A DNA stretch of 64,000 bases from Nocardioides sp. CER19 (GCF_029846275.1 NZ_JARVWS010000003.1:124001-188000), one strand, 5' to 3'; shown: positions 38,275-47,514, counted from the stretch's first letter. Notes: generated from the letters alone by a model not told the origin. Numbers and translations are program-made.

Positions 38275-39822
38275 TCAGGGGGTGGCGGACGGCCTGCCCG
38301 CGATGGCCGCGAGGACCTCCTGGTCGGTCAGCGGACGCCACGGCGACGGCTTGTCGACGGTCGAGGGGGCGTCCGGAGACTCGCCCTGGGTGTACCACTG
38401 GGCGACGTAGGCGATGCCGTCGAGCATCACCCGGTCGCCGGCCCGGTAAACCGCCTGGATCCGCCATCCCGGATAGGTCCCCGCGGGCAGGCTGGGGCGC
38501 GGCTCGGGCGTCTCGCCCGGCAGCACCGGCCCGACGAGCCGCCACGGCGAGACGGTGTCGGCCACCAGCGGGTCGTCAGGCGTGTCGCCGGAGGTCCACC
38601 ACTTCGCCACGTAGACGTTGCGGTGCCAGACGACGCGTTCGCCGGCGCGGTAGGCGTTCTGCGCCTGCCAGACGGGATAGGGGCTGCTGGACGGGTCGTC
38701 GGTCGGGGTGACGCTCGGGGTCACGCTCGGCATGATCGAGGGGCTCCGGTCGGGCGCTCCGTCGAAGGTGTTGCCGAGCACGGCGGCGAACTGCCCCTTC
38801 TCCTGCGTGACGCCGCTGCAGGCGTCGGACACGATGGAGACGTCGGGGTAGTTCGGGCCGCACTCGCGGTCGCGGTTGAGCGACCAGAGGGACAGCCGCC
38901 CGACCTGGTGGGCGGCCGCGAAGCGGCGTACCTGCTCGGCGTCGGCGAGACCGAAGACCTCCCCGGCGACGTCGCTCTGGCCGATCATGACCGTGGCGCC
39001 GACGTGGCGCCACACGGTCGCCGGCCCCATCCCCTGCCCGGCCTCGTCGTAGAGGTGCCCGACCTGCCCGTGGAGGGCGGACAGGGCCTTGGCCGCCGCG
39101 TCGCCGACCGTGTCGTCCACGTCCCTGCTGGCCCCGAAGTCCATCGTCATCGCGTTGACGCCGGCGACGTCCACCCCGGCCGCCAAGGTGGCGGCGACGA
39201 GGCTGCGGCCCGCCTCGGTGAGACCGTTCGGGTCGACGGGAAGCGTCAGCCACACGGTCACGTCGTCGCTGTCCTGCAGGCGGGCCAGGGCGGCCGCGCG
39301 GCGCTCGGTCGCGGCCCGGTCGTCGAGTGCGGTGCCCTCGACGTCGACGTCCACGGTGCGCACGTGGTAGCGCTTCACGACGCTCCGGTAGGCGTCGTAG
39401 AGGTCGTCGGCGTCGGTGCACGCGACGGCGAGCTCGTCGTTGAGCGCGCCGCCGAAGGACACCGCCACGGTTCCCCCGCGCTGACGCAGCCGGGCGACGC
39501 GGCGGTCGAGGTCGAGGTCGCGGGCCGCGTCGTCCAGGCTGTAGGCGGCTCCCCACGACGGCTCGCACGCGGACCCGGGGTCCGCCACGACGAACGCCAG
39601 CACCGCGTTGCGGCCGGCCCGTGCGGACGGCTCCTCGAACTCGTAGGTCGGGGTGGCCGTGACGTCGACGTACCCCCCGAACCACGCCGTGGCGTCCGAC
39701 GCGGCCCGCGCGTCCTGGAACCATCTCCAGCCGGACATCGAGGCGAAGACGACAGCCCCCACCGCGACCACCAGCACCGCCGTGCGTGTCAACGACAGCC
39801 GGCGTCCTTCGAACTGCCCCAT
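38275..39822 (-). CDS. Membrane-anchored GH18-like protein with two chitin-binding modules
   Basis: A 515-residue protein with an N-terminal signal anchor (TRTAVLVVAVGAVVFASMSG). A GH18-like barrel (about 45-355) carries the acidic D-x-D-x-E motif in VRTVDVDVEGTAL, a Ser/Thr/Pro linker follows, and then two CBM5/12-type modules (AYRAGERVVWHRNVYVAKWW and VYRAGDRVMLDGIAYVAQWY, each closing with SPWR). It should face the cell exterior and bind or cut chitin-like or beta-linked glycans. The gene diverges from a GT2 synthase over 140 bases. The start at 39822 follows a GAGGGG site. Confidence 0.82.
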   Translation of the reverse strand: MGQFEGRRLSLTRTAVLVVAVGAVVFASMSGWRWFQDARAASDATAWFGGYVDVTATPTYEFEEPSARAGRNAVLAFVVADPGSACEPSWGAAYSLDDAARDLDLDRRVARLRQRGGTVAVSFGGALNDELAVACTDADDLYDAYRSVVKRYHVRTVDVDVEGTALDDRAATERRAAALARLQDSDDVTVWLTLPVDPNGLTEAGRSLVAATLAAGVDVAGVNAMTMDFGASRDVDDTVGDAAAKALSALHGQVGHLYDEAGQGMGPATVWRHVGATVMIGQSDVAGEVFGLADAEQVRRFAAAHQVGRLSLWSLNRDRECGPNYPDVSIVSDACSGVTQEKGQFAAVLGNTFDGAPDRSPSIMPSVTPSVTPTDDPSSSPYPVWQAQNAYRAGERVVWHRNVYVAKWWTSGDTPDDPLVADTVSPWRLVGPVLPGETPEPRPSLPAGTYPGWRIQAVYRAGDRVMLDGIAYVAQWYTQGESPDAPSTVDKPSPWRPLTDQEVLAAIAGRPSATP

Positions 39823-39962
39823 GGTCCCCTCGCCCTCGCTCACCTCCCCCACAAGAGGCAGCGTCCGCAGTGTGGCATGGGAGGCACTTGTCGCGTTCAC
39901 CGAACGCGAAGGTTCGTCGTTGACTACCGTGCCCGGGGCAGCAGCACCGAGAAGGAGTCGCA

Positions 39963-42260
39963 GTGAGCCTTACGACGACGGCGCCGCGTCGGCAGTGGGG
40001 CGCCGAGCGGCGCTCCGAGCCGATGTCGATCGTCCATGCGCGCCCGACCACGGCGACGCTCACCCGTGGACGCATCGCCATCGTGGCGACCGTGCTCTTC
40101 TGGTTCGCGTACGTCGTCTCGACGGTGCTGCGCCAGTTCCTCGACCGCGGCGGCGACTTCCGCTTCACGATGGAGGCGATCTCCTACGTCGTCGTCGTGA
40201 CCGCGCTGACCTTCTCCGCGCTCATGTACCTCGTCGCCCGCCAGGGCGCGCTGCGCCGCTTCCGCGCCCACGAGCGCGTCCCGCGAGGACTGCTCGACGC
40301 CCACTTCACCGCTGCCCACGGGTCGCTGACGGTTCTCGTGCCCTCCTACGCCGAGGAGCCGGAGGTCGTCCGGCTGACGCTCTGGTCGGCGGCGCTCCAG
40401 GAGTACCCGGACCTGCGCGTGGTCCTGCTCCTCGACGACCCGCCGAGTCCCACCGACGAGGCATCGGCCGCGCGGCTCGACGCCACGCGCGCGCTGGTGG
40501 ACGAGATCAACGAGCGGCTCGCGGAGCCACACGCCGCGGCGTCCGCCGCCTACGAGCTCGCGCTCCAGGACCTCGACGACGAGCTCGCCCCGCTGGAGTC
40601 GGTCAGGCACGTGGCCGACGCCTACCTCGACGCCGCCGAGTGGCTCGAGCGCGCTGCCGCGGCCGAGCTGGTCGCCGACCACGTCGCGGAGTTCTACGTC
40701 GACCAGGTGCTCGCCGGGCTCGCCAGCGAGCTGCGCCTGAGCCACCTCGCGCTCACCGCCGCGATCGAGCAGGCGGCCCCGGTGCCCGCCGAGCGGGTCC
40801 GGGAGCTGCACCGTCGTTTGGTGTGGATCTTCCAGGCGCGCGTGGAGTCGTTCGAGCGCAAGCGCTACGCGTCGCTCTCCCAAGAGGCCAACAAGGCGAT
40901 GAACATCAACGCCTACCTCGGCCTGATGGGCGGCGTCTGGCGGCCGACCGACTCCCCCGCCGGCGTCATGCTGGTCAGGGTGCCGGACAGCGAGCCCACC
41001 CTCCCCGGCGACCGGGACGTGCCGCTGCCCGAGTACGTCCTCACGCTCGACGCGGACTCCCAGCTGCTGCGGGACTACTGCCTGCGGCTGGTCTACTTCC
41101 TCGAGCAGCCCGAGAACGACGACGTGGCGATCGTCCAGACGCCGTACTCGTCCTTCCGCGGGGCCCCTACGCGGATCGAGCGGATCGCGGGCGCCACCAC
41201 CGACATCCAGCACATCCTCCACCAGGGGATGACCTACTACGACGCGACGTTCTGGGTGGGTGCCAACGCGGTGATCCGGCGGCGTGCGCTGGAGGACATC
41301 GTGCAGGTCGAGACCGTCGGCGGGCACGAGATCAAGACCTACATCCAGGACCGCACGGTCATCGAGGACACCGAGTCGAGCGTCGACATCGCCGCGGCCG
41401 GCTGGCGGCTCGTGAACTACCCCGAGCGGCTCAGCTACAGCGCGACGCCGCCCGACTTCGGGTCCCTCGTCGTCCAGCGCCGACGGTGGGCCAACGGTGG
41501 CCTGCTGATCTTCCCGAAGTTCTGGCTGCAGCGCCGTCCGCGTGCTCGGGACGGCAACCCGATCGGCCTGGCCGAGCTCAGCCTGCGCTTCAACTACATG
41601 GCGTCCATCGCCTGGGCGAGCTTCGGGCTGCTGCTGCTCCTCTTCTACCCGTACGACGGCCGGCTGCTCAGCCCGCTCGTCCTCGGCGCCGCGCTCCCCT
41701 ACTTCCTGGCGATGGCCAGCGACCTGCGCCTGTGCGGTCACCGCTACCTGGACGTGTTCCGGATCTACGGCTTCAACCTGGTGCTCCTTCCGGTCAACCT
41801 GGCCGGCGTCCTGAAGTCGGTCCAGCAGGCGTTCAGCGGCGAGAAGATCCCGTTCGCCCGGACCCCGAAGGTGCGCAAGCGGACGGCCGCTCCCGCGCTG
41901 TTCGTGCTCGTGCCCTACCTGATCGTCCTCTACTCGCTGCTCACCGCCTGGCGGAGCTATCACCACGGGGACTGGGGCAACCTCGCCTTCGCCGTCTTCA
42001 ACGCGGTGCTGGCCGCCGGCGCCATCCGTGCCTACATCGGCGTCGGCAACTCGGTGGTCGACCTCGGCCTCGGCCTCGTCAACTGGCTGATGGTGCCGAA
42101 GCGGCAGGCGCGGCCCGCCGGCCCGGCGCGCGAGCCGGGACCGATCGACTGGGCCGGCATCCTCTACCACGGCGACCGCCGGCTGGCCCGTGACCTGCGG
42201 CGCCGGGGCGACCGGCGCCGCCGACTGAGCCCCGGCCGGGCCGGACGCGAGGCTCGCTGA
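39963..42260 (+). CDS. Processive GT2 glycosyltransferase with large insertion (polysaccharide synthase-like)
   Basis: A 765-residue membrane glycosyltransferase of the cellulose/hyaluronan synthase type. Two helices near the N-terminus precede the GT2 domain: nucleotide site TVLVPSYAEEPE, DxD at Asp363-x-Asp365 (TLDADSQ), a VIEDTESS acid region and the processivity motif QRRRW at 505-509. About five C-terminal helices follow, ending in a basic tail. About 140 helical residues are inserted between LLLDDPPSP and the conserved EANKAMNINAYLG. The start matches family length. The polymer is unknown. Confidence 0.88.
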   Translation: MSLTTTAPRRQWGAERRSEPMSIVHARPTTATLTRGRIAIVATVLFWFAYVVSTVLRQFLDRGGDFRFTMEAISYVVVVTALTFSALMYLVARQGALRRFRAHERVPRGLLDAHFTAAHGSLTVLVPSYAEEPEVVRLTLWSAALQEYPDLRVVLLLDDPPSPTDEASAARLDATRALVDEINERLAEPHAAASAAYELALQDLDDELAPLESVRHVADAYLDAAEWLERAAAAELVADHVAEFYVDQVLAGLASELRLSHLALTAAIEQAAPVPAERVRELHRRLVWIFQARVESFERKRYASLSQEANKAMNINAYLGLMGGVWRPTDSPAGVMLVRVPDSEPTLPGDRDVPLPEYVLTLDADSQLLRDYCLRLVYFLEQPENDDVAIVQTPYSSFRGAPTRIERIAGATTDIQHILHQGMTYYDATFWVGANAVIRRRALEDIVQVETVGGHEIKTYIQDRTVIEDTESSVDIAAAGWRLVNYPERLSYSATPPDFGSLVVQRRRWANGGLLIFPKFWLQRRPRARDGNPIGLAELSLRFNYMASIAWASFGLLLLLFYPYDGRLLSPLVLGAALPYFLAMASDLRLCGHRYLDVFRIYGFNLVLLPVNLAGVLKSVQQAFSGEKIPFARTPKVRKRTAAPALFVLVPYLIVLYSLLTAWRSYHHGDWGNLAFAVFNAVLAAGAIRAYIGVGNSVVDLGLGLVNWLMVPKRQARPAGPAREPGPIDWAGILYHGDRRLARDLRRRGDRRRRLSPGRAGREAR

Positions 42261-42317
42261 CGCCCGGGGTCAGTGGCTATCGTCGGAAGGACGTATCCAG
42301 CCGATCCCAGGAGTGCC

Positions 42318-42845
42318 ATGTCTCTCGACCGCCCGGTCAAGCCCGACCCGTACGAGCTCCTTCCCGTCGTCCCCTCGTTCACCGTGACGAGCACCGACGT
42401 GACGGCCGGCCAGCCGCTCGACCAGGCCCAGGTCTACGAAGGCGGCAACACCTCGCCGCAGCTGTCCTGGGAGCCCGGTCCGGAGGGCACCAAGAGCTAC
42501 GTGGTGACCTGCTACGACCCGGATGCGCCCGTGGTCAGCGGGTTCTGGCACTGGATCGTCGTCGACATCCCCGCCGACGTCACCTCGCTCGACACCGGTG
42601 CCGGCGCCAGCGACGACACGCTGCCCGACGGCGCGTTCCACGTCCGCAACGACTACGGCACCAAGGACTTCGGCGGGGCCGCCCCGCCGCCGGGCGACCA
42701 GGTGCACCGCTACTACTTCGTGGTGCACGCCGTCACCGAGGAGTCCCTCGGGGTCGAGGGCGACGTCACCCCAGCGGTCGTGGGGTTCAACCTCGCTTTC
42801 AAGACCGCCGCGCGGGCCATCTTGGTCGGGACCTACCAGCACTAG
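42318..42845 (+). CDS. YbhB/YbcL family (Raf kinase inhibitor-like) protein
   Basis: A 175-residue phosphatidylethanolamine-binding-protein-fold protein. The family landmarks are [30 protein letters not shown] and [17 protein letters not shown], followed by an [23 protein letters not shown] ligand-site loop. It is cytoplasmic, without a signal peptide, and its role in bacteria is not established. A CAGGAG site lies 5 bases before the ATG. It sits between the two GT2 genes but has no obvious link to them. Confidence 0.92.
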   Translation: MSLDRPVKPDPYELLPVVPSFTVTSTDVTAGQPLDQAQVYEGGNTSPQLSWEPGPEGTKSYVVTCYDPDAPVVSGFWHWIVVDIPADVTSLDTGAGASDDTLPDGAFHVRNDYGTKDFGGAAPPPGDQVHRYYFVVHAVTEESLGVEGDVTPAVVGFNLAFKTAARAILVGTYQH

Positions 42846-42859
42846 CCGTACGCCGGCCC

Positions 42860-42865
42860 TAGGCT
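42860..42865 (+). promoter_or_regulatory. -10 hexamer TAGGCT before EAL gene
   Basis: TAGGCT ends 6 bases before GTG 42872, with no ribosome site. Confidence 0.55.
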
Positions 42866-42871
42866 CCCCCC

Positions 42872-43663
42872 GTGCCCGGAACCGAACCGCCGAGCGACGA
42901 CGAGATCGTCGGCGGCCTGCTGCAGCAGGGCCTCGACGTCGCCTACCAGCCGGTGGTCGACCTCACGACCGGCCGGCCGGTCGGCTGGGAGGCGCTGCTG
43001 CGCGGCCGCCTGCCCGAGCACGGCACCGTCAGCCCGGAGCGGGTCGTGAGCTCGGCGACCCGCACCGGCGCGCTCGACCCGGTGATGCGGCAGGTGTCCG
43101 AACAGGCGATGAGGACAGGGACGGCCGTGTCGCGCCGGCTCGGCCGCACGGTCGTCATCTCGCTCAACCTGGAGTACGAACAGCTCCGTCCGGACAGCGC
43201 CTACCTGCGCTGGCTCGTCGATCGGTGTCGGTCGGCTCCGGTCAACCTGGTCGTCGAGATCACCGAGCGGGGGGACATCGAGGCCTGGGGCGCCGAGCAG
43301 GACCGGGCCCTGGCGCTCCTGTCCGCCGGCGGCATCGGCCTGGCCATCGACGACCTCGGCGCAGGCGCGTCGCGGCTGGGGCTGCTGGCCCGCTGCGAGT
43401 GGACGTGGGTCAAGCTGGACCGGGCGTTCCTGCAGCTCGGCGAGCGCGGGCTGGTCATGCTGCGCCACACCGTCGCGATGCTGCACGAGCTCGGCACGAC
43501 GGTCGTCGTCGAGGGCATCGAGACCCCTGTGCATCTCGAGACGGCCCGCCGCCTGGGCATCGACCTCGGCCAGGGGAACCTGCTCGGCGGGCCGGTTCCC
43601 GCCGACCGGGTGCTCGCCGGGCTGCCCCCGGAGGGCCCCCACGTGGTTCCCGGGCAGCGCTGA
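42872..43663 (+). CDS. Stand-alone EAL domain protein (c-di-GMP phosphodiesterase)
   Basis: A 263-residue cytoplasmic protein that is essentially one EAL domain. The catalytic set appears complete: E40 in EALLRG, Asn in SLNLEYEQL, Glu in VEITERGD, the Asp pair in AIDDLGAGAS, Lys in WVKLDRAF, Glu in VVEGIETP and Gln in DLGQGNLLG. It should hydrolyse cyclic di-GMP to pGpG. No GGDEF, sensor or membrane part is present. Its place between two GT2 synthase genes suggests local c-di-GMP control of surface polymer synthesis, which is inference. Confidence 0.92.
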   Translation: MPGTEPPSDDEIVGGLLQQGLDVAYQPVVDLTTGRPVGWEALLRGRLPEHGTVSPERVVSSATRTGALDPVMRQVSEQAMRTGTAVSRRLGRTVVISLNLEYEQLRPDSAYLRWLVDRCRSAPVNLVVEITERGDIEAWGAEQDRALALLSAGGIGLAIDDLGAGASRLGLLARCEWTWVKLDRAFLQLGERGLVMLRHTVAMLHELGTTVVVEGIETPVHLETARRLGIDLGQGNLLGGPVPADRVLAGLPPEGPHVVPGQR

Positions 43664-43727
43664 CCCTGCCGGTCGGCCTCCTTCGTCGACCCAGTTCCCC
43701 GAAACGGCGTCACCCTTTGCCGGTTGC

Positions 43728-43733
43728 TACGTT
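43728..43733 (+). promoter_or_regulatory. -10 hexamer TACGTT before second GT2 gene
   Basis: TACGTT ends 8 bases before GTG 43742; weakly placed leaderless promoter, no Shine-Dalgarno. Confidence 0.45.
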
Positions 43734-43741
43734 CGACAGTC

Positions 43742-45169
43742 GTGAGGAACCGTCTGGAGCGATGGGTCGGGCTCATCGTGTTGGGTCTGACCGGGCTGGC
43801 AGCGTTCGTGCTCTGGTTGGCGGTGGCCCACTCCGAGCGTCCGCGGACCGAGCAGCACCGGGGCGTGCTCTTCGGCGCCTGGCACGTCATCTACGACACC
43901 CAGGGGCCGTCGGCGCGGGTGCTGCTGGTGGCGATCGCGGTCGCGCTGATCTGCGCAGCCGGCCTGGGCTTCCTCGAGTACCGGGTGATCACCACCTACC
44001 GGCGGTCGACGAACTCGCGCGGGCTGCCGCTCGCGCCGCGCGTCGTCATGGCCGACACCAAGGGCCGCTTCGACGGCGAGGTCACCGTCACGGTCCTCGT
44101 GCCGGCGCACGACGAGGAGGCGTCTCTCCCGGGCACGCTGAGCTCCCTGGCCCAGCAGCAGCCGCCCCCGGACCGGGTCGTCGTCGTCGCGGACAACTGC
44201 ACCGACCGGACGGTGGAGATCGCCCGCGCCCACGGCGCCGAGGTCTTCGAGACGGTGGGCAACACGCACAAGAAGGGCGGTGCGCTCAACCAGGCCCTGC
44301 GCTACCTGCTCCCCGGCCAGGGCGAGAACGACGTGGTGATGGTGATGGACGCCGACACCATGCTGGACCCGGGGTTCCTCGCCTCCGCGATCCGCCGGTT
44401 CACCGACGACCGCGGCCTGATGGCGGTCGGCGGCGTGTTCTACGGCGAGGACGGGCACGGGCTCATCGGGCAGTTCCAGCGCAACGAGTACATCCGCTAC
44501 GGCCGCGAGCTGCGGCGGCGGCGCGGGAAGGTGTTCGTCCTGACCGGCACGGCGTCGATGTTCAGGCCGCGCGCCCTGCGAACCGTCGCCGCCGAGCGCG
44601 GGCAGACGATCCCCGGCATCGAGGGCGACGTCTACGACACCGCAGCGCTCACCGAGGACAACGAGCTGACCATCGCCCTGAAGTCGCTGGGGGCCCTGAC
44701 CGTGTCGCCGTCCGAGTGCACGGTCGTCACCGAGCTGATGCCGAGCTGGCGCCTGCTCTGGCACCAGCGGCTGCGCTGGCAGCGCGGCGCCCTGGAGAAC
44801 CTCGGCGCCTACGGGGTGACGCCCCAGACGATCCGCTACCGGGCCCAGCAGCTCGGCATCGGGTACGGCGTGTTCGCGCTGTGGTCCTACTTCGCCCTGC
44901 TCGGCGTCACGCTGCTGGCCACCGACCGCTGGGTGTGGTTCACGTTCTGGCTCGGCCTGGGCCTGCTCTTCATGGCCGAGCGGGTCGTGACGGTGTGGCG
45001 GGGCGGCTGGAAGGCACGGCTGGTCGCTCTCGCGCTCTTCCCGGAGCTGTTCTTCGACGCCTTCCTCCAGCTCGTCTACGTCAAGGGCGTGGTCGACATC
45101 TCCCTCAACAAGCAGGCCAGGTGGACCCACGTGCAGCACGCCGCGGCGGCCGAGAAGGTGGCGCGATGA
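43742..45169 (+). CDS. Processive GT2 glycosyltransferase (poly-N-acetylglucosamine/cellulose synthase-like)
   Basis: A 475-residue membrane glycosyltransferase. Two N-terminal helices precede the GT2 domain: VTVLVPAHDEEASLPGTL, VVVADNCTDRT, the substrate-loop KKGGALNQAL, DxD at Asp203-x-Asp205 (VMDADTM), a TEDNELT acceptor motif and QRLRW at 342-346. Three C-terminal helices follow. This full motif set fits a processive beta-glycan synthase (PgaC/BcsA-like) without a PilZ domain. Its stop overlaps the ATG of a 71-residue membrane protein gene (ATGA). The sugar donor is not predictable. Confidence 0.92.
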   Translation: MRNRLERWVGLIVLGLTGLAAFVLWLAVAHSERPRTEQHRGVLFGAWHVIYDTQGPSARVLLVAIAVALICAAGLGFLEYRVITTYRRSTNSRGLPLAPRVVMADTKGRFDGEVTVTVLVPAHDEEASLPGTLSSLAQQQPPPDRVVVVADNCTDRTVEIARAHGAEVFETVGNTHKKGGALNQALRYLLPGQGENDVVMVMDADTMLDPGFLASAIRRFTDDRGLMAVGGVFYGEDGHGLIGQFQRNEYIRYGRELRRRRGKVFVLTGTASMFRPRALRTVAAERGQTIPGIEGDVYDTAALTEDNELTIALKSLGALTVSPSECTVVTELMPSWRLLWHQRLRWQRGALENLGAYGVTPQTIRYRAQQLGIGYGVFALWSYFALLGVTLLATDRWVWFTFWLGLGLLFMAERVVTVWRGGWKARLVALALFPELFFDAFLQLVYVKGVVDISLNKQARWTHVQHAAAAEKVAR

Positions 45170-45381
45170 CCGGGCTCGTGCTCGGCTTCTCGCCGATCCC
45201 GGAGAGCGTGATGCGGTCCGAGGCCTTCCTGGTGCTGATGACGTTCGTCGCCATCAACACCGTGGCCTACGCGGCGCTCTCGATCGCCAAGCTGGTGCCG
45301 CCCATCAGGCCCACCTCGTGGTTCACCAGCCGCAGCCGGCGGCGCGAGACGCGCAGCATCCACCCCGACGCGCCACCCTGA
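45166..45381 (+). CDS. 71-residue single-helix membrane protein coupled to GT2 synthase
   Basis: Not recognised. One hydrophobic helix (residues about 20-45, SEAFLVLMTFVAINTVAYAALSIAKL) is followed by a Pro kink and a strongly basic tail (TSRSRRRETRSIH), giving a small bitopic protein with a cytoplasmic C-terminus. The ATG overlaps the synthase stop by ATGA, so it is made with the synthase and is a candidate accessory subunit, by analogy with the small PgaD/BcsB-like partners of synthases. That role is inference. Confidence 0.75.
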   Translation: MTGLVLGFSPIPESVMRSEAFLVLMTFVAINTVAYAALSIAKLVPPIRPTSWFTSRSRRRETRSIHPDAPP

Positions 45382-45429
45382 TCCGACCTCGCCCTTGTGT
45401 CAGCGGTCACACAGGAGTCGGATGGACCC

Positions 45430-47514
45430 ATGGCCGACAAGAGCACCCGAAAGGCGACCACGCAGGACGTGGACGCGTCGGGGCCCGACGGGATTCGCAA
45501 CGTCGTCCTCGTCGGGCCCTCCCAGTCCGGAAAGACCTCGCTCGTCGAGGCCCTGCTCGCCCACGTGGGCGCGATCGTCCGTGCCGGCTCCGTCGCCGAA
45601 GGCACGACCGTGTGTGACACCGAGGACGCCGAGCAGGCGCACGGCCGCTCCATCTCGCTCGCCGTCGCGCCGGTCGTCGTCGACGGCGTGAAGGTCAACC
45701 TCATCGACACGCCCGGCTACGTCGACTTCATCGGCGAGGTCAGGGCCGGGCTCCGCGCCGCGGACTGCGCGCTCTTCGTCATCGCCGCCAACGACGGGAT
45801 CGACGACAACACCAGGCGGCTGTGGCGCGAGTGCGGCGAGGTCGGGATGCCACGCGCGGTCGTCCTCACCAAGCTCGACCACCCGCGCGCCGACAGCGAC
45901 CGGGTGCTGGCCGAGGCCCAGGAGGCCTTCGGTGCCGGAGTCCTCCCCGTCTACGTCGTCACCGGAGGGACGCTCACCGGGCTCATCACCGGCGACTCAG
46001 CCGAGATCCAGGCCGACCCCCGGCGCGGTGAGCTCATCGAGGCGGTCATCGAGGAGTCCGAGGACGAGACCCTGATGGACCGCTACGTCGGCGGCGAGCA
46101 GATCGACGAGAAGGTGCTCGTCGGTGACCTCGAGAAGGCGATCGCACGAGCGTCGTTCCACCCGGTCGTCCCGGTCTGCTCGATCACCGGCGTCGGCGTA
46201 CCAGAGCTCCTGGACCTGTGCGTGCGGGCCTTCCCGTCACCGCCCGAGCACCAGCCGCCCGACGTGTTCACCCCCGCGGGCAAGGCGGCTCAGTCCATCA
46301 CCTGTGACCCGGCCGGCCCGCTCGTGGCCGAGGTGGTGCGCACGAGCAGCGACCCCTACCTGGGCCGGGTGAGCCTGGTCCGCGTCTTCTCTGGGACGCT
46401 CACCCCGGACGCGCCCGTCCACGTGTCGGGCCACTTCTCCGCATTCGAGGGCGCCGCCGGGCTGCACGAGGACCACGACGAGGACGAGCGGGTCGGGGCC
46501 CTGGCCTACGCGTTCGGAGGCGGGCAGGTGCCGGCCACCCAGGTCGTCGCCGGCGACCTCGGCATCGTGGCGAGGCTGTCGCGCGCCGAGACCGGCGACA
46601 CGCTCTCCTCTCCCGATCTGCCGCTCGTGCTCCGGCCCTGGTCGATGCCTGAGCCGCTCCTGCCCATCGCGGTGGAGGCGGCGACCCGCTCCGACGAGGA
46701 CAAGCTCTCGTCGGCCCTCGCCCGGCTCACTGCCGAGGACCCGAGCCTCCGCGTCGAGCACAACGCGGAGACCGGTCAGCTGGTCGTGTGGGTGATGGGC
46801 GAGGCGCACGCCGAGGTCGCGCTCGATCGCCTGCAGTCGCGCTACGGCGTCACCGTCGAGCAGCGCGACCTGATCGTGCCGATGCGCGAGTGCTTCGGCG
46901 GGGCGTCGAAGGGCCACGGCCGTCACGTGAAGCAGTCCGGCGGCCACGGGCAGTACGCCATCTGCGACATCGTCGTCGAGCCGCTGCCCGAAGGCAGCGG
47001 CTTCGAGTTCGTCGACAAGGTCGTGGGCGGCGCCGTCCCACGCCAGTTCATCCCCAGCGTCGAGAAGGGGGTGGCGGCCCAGATGGCCCGCGGCGTACGG
47101 GCCGGCTACCCGGTCGTCGACCTGCGCGTCACGCTGGTCGACGGCAAGTCGCACAGCGTGGACTCCTCGGACATGGCCTTCCAGAGCGCCGGCGCCCTCG
47201 CCCTGCGGGAGGCCGCCGAGGGCGTCGGCGTCAACCTCCTCGAGCCCTACGACGAGGTGACGGTCCTCGTCCCCGACGACCTGGTCGGCCAGGTGATGAG
47301 CGACCTCTCGTCCCGGCGCGCCCGGCTGCTCGGCACCGACACGGCCGACGACGAGCGGACCGAGATCCGCGCCTACATCCCGCAGCGCGAGCTGATCCGC
47401 TACGCGATCGACCTGCGCTCGACGACCCGGGGCGTCGGTACGTTCACCCGTGCGTTCGCCCACTACGAGCCGATGCCCGAAGAGCTGGCGCGGCAGGTGC
47501 CGGCCCGGGGCTGA
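45430..47514 (+). CDS. Elongation factor G-like protein (EF-G2)
   Basis: A 694-residue paralogue of EF-G found in many actinobacteria, not the housekeeping fusA. The G1 motif is GPSQSGKTS and G3 is DTPGY. G2 is replaced around HGRSISLAV and G4 reads LTKLDHP instead of NKxD, so nucleotide specificity or GTPase behaviour may differ. Domains II-V follow with the family's typical order (FGGASKGHGRHVKQSGGHGQYAI in domain IV). Related EF-G2 proteins lack normal translocase activity in reported mycobacterial work, as far as I recall. The start at 45430 is preferred; GTG 45397 is possible. Confidence 0.88.
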   Translation: MADKSTRKATTQDVDASGPDGIRNVVLVGPSQSGKTSLVEALLAHVGAIVRAGSVAEGTTVCDTEDAEQAHGRSISLAVAPVVVDGVKVNLIDTPGYVDFIGEVRAGLRAADCALFVIAANDGIDDNTRRLWRECGEVGMPRAVVLTKLDHPRADSDRVLAEAQEAFGAGVLPVYVVTGGTLTGLITGDSAEIQADPRRGELIEAVIEESEDETLMDRYVGGEQIDEKVLVGDLEKAIARASFHPVVPVCSITGVGVPELLDLCVRAFPSPPEHQPPDVFTPAGKAAQSITCDPAGPLVAEVVRTSSDPYLGRVSLVRVFSGTLTPDAPVHVSGHFSAFEGAAGLHEDHDEDERVGALAYAFGGGQVPATQVVAGDLGIVARLSRAETGDTLSSPDLPLVLRPWSMPEPLLPIAVEAATRSDEDKLSSALARLTAEDPSLRVEHNAETGQLVVWVMGEAHAEVALDRLQSRYGVTVEQRDLIVPMRECFGGASKGHGRHVKQSGGHGQYAICDIVVEPLPEGSGFEFVDKVVGGAVPRQFIPSVEKGVAAQMARGVRAGYPVVDLRVTLVDGKSHSVDSSDMAFQSAGALALREAAEGVGVNLLEPYDEVTVLVPDDLVGQVMSDLSSRRARLLGTDTADDERTEIRAYIPQRELIRYAIDLRSTTRGVGTFTRAFAHYEPMPEELARQVPARG

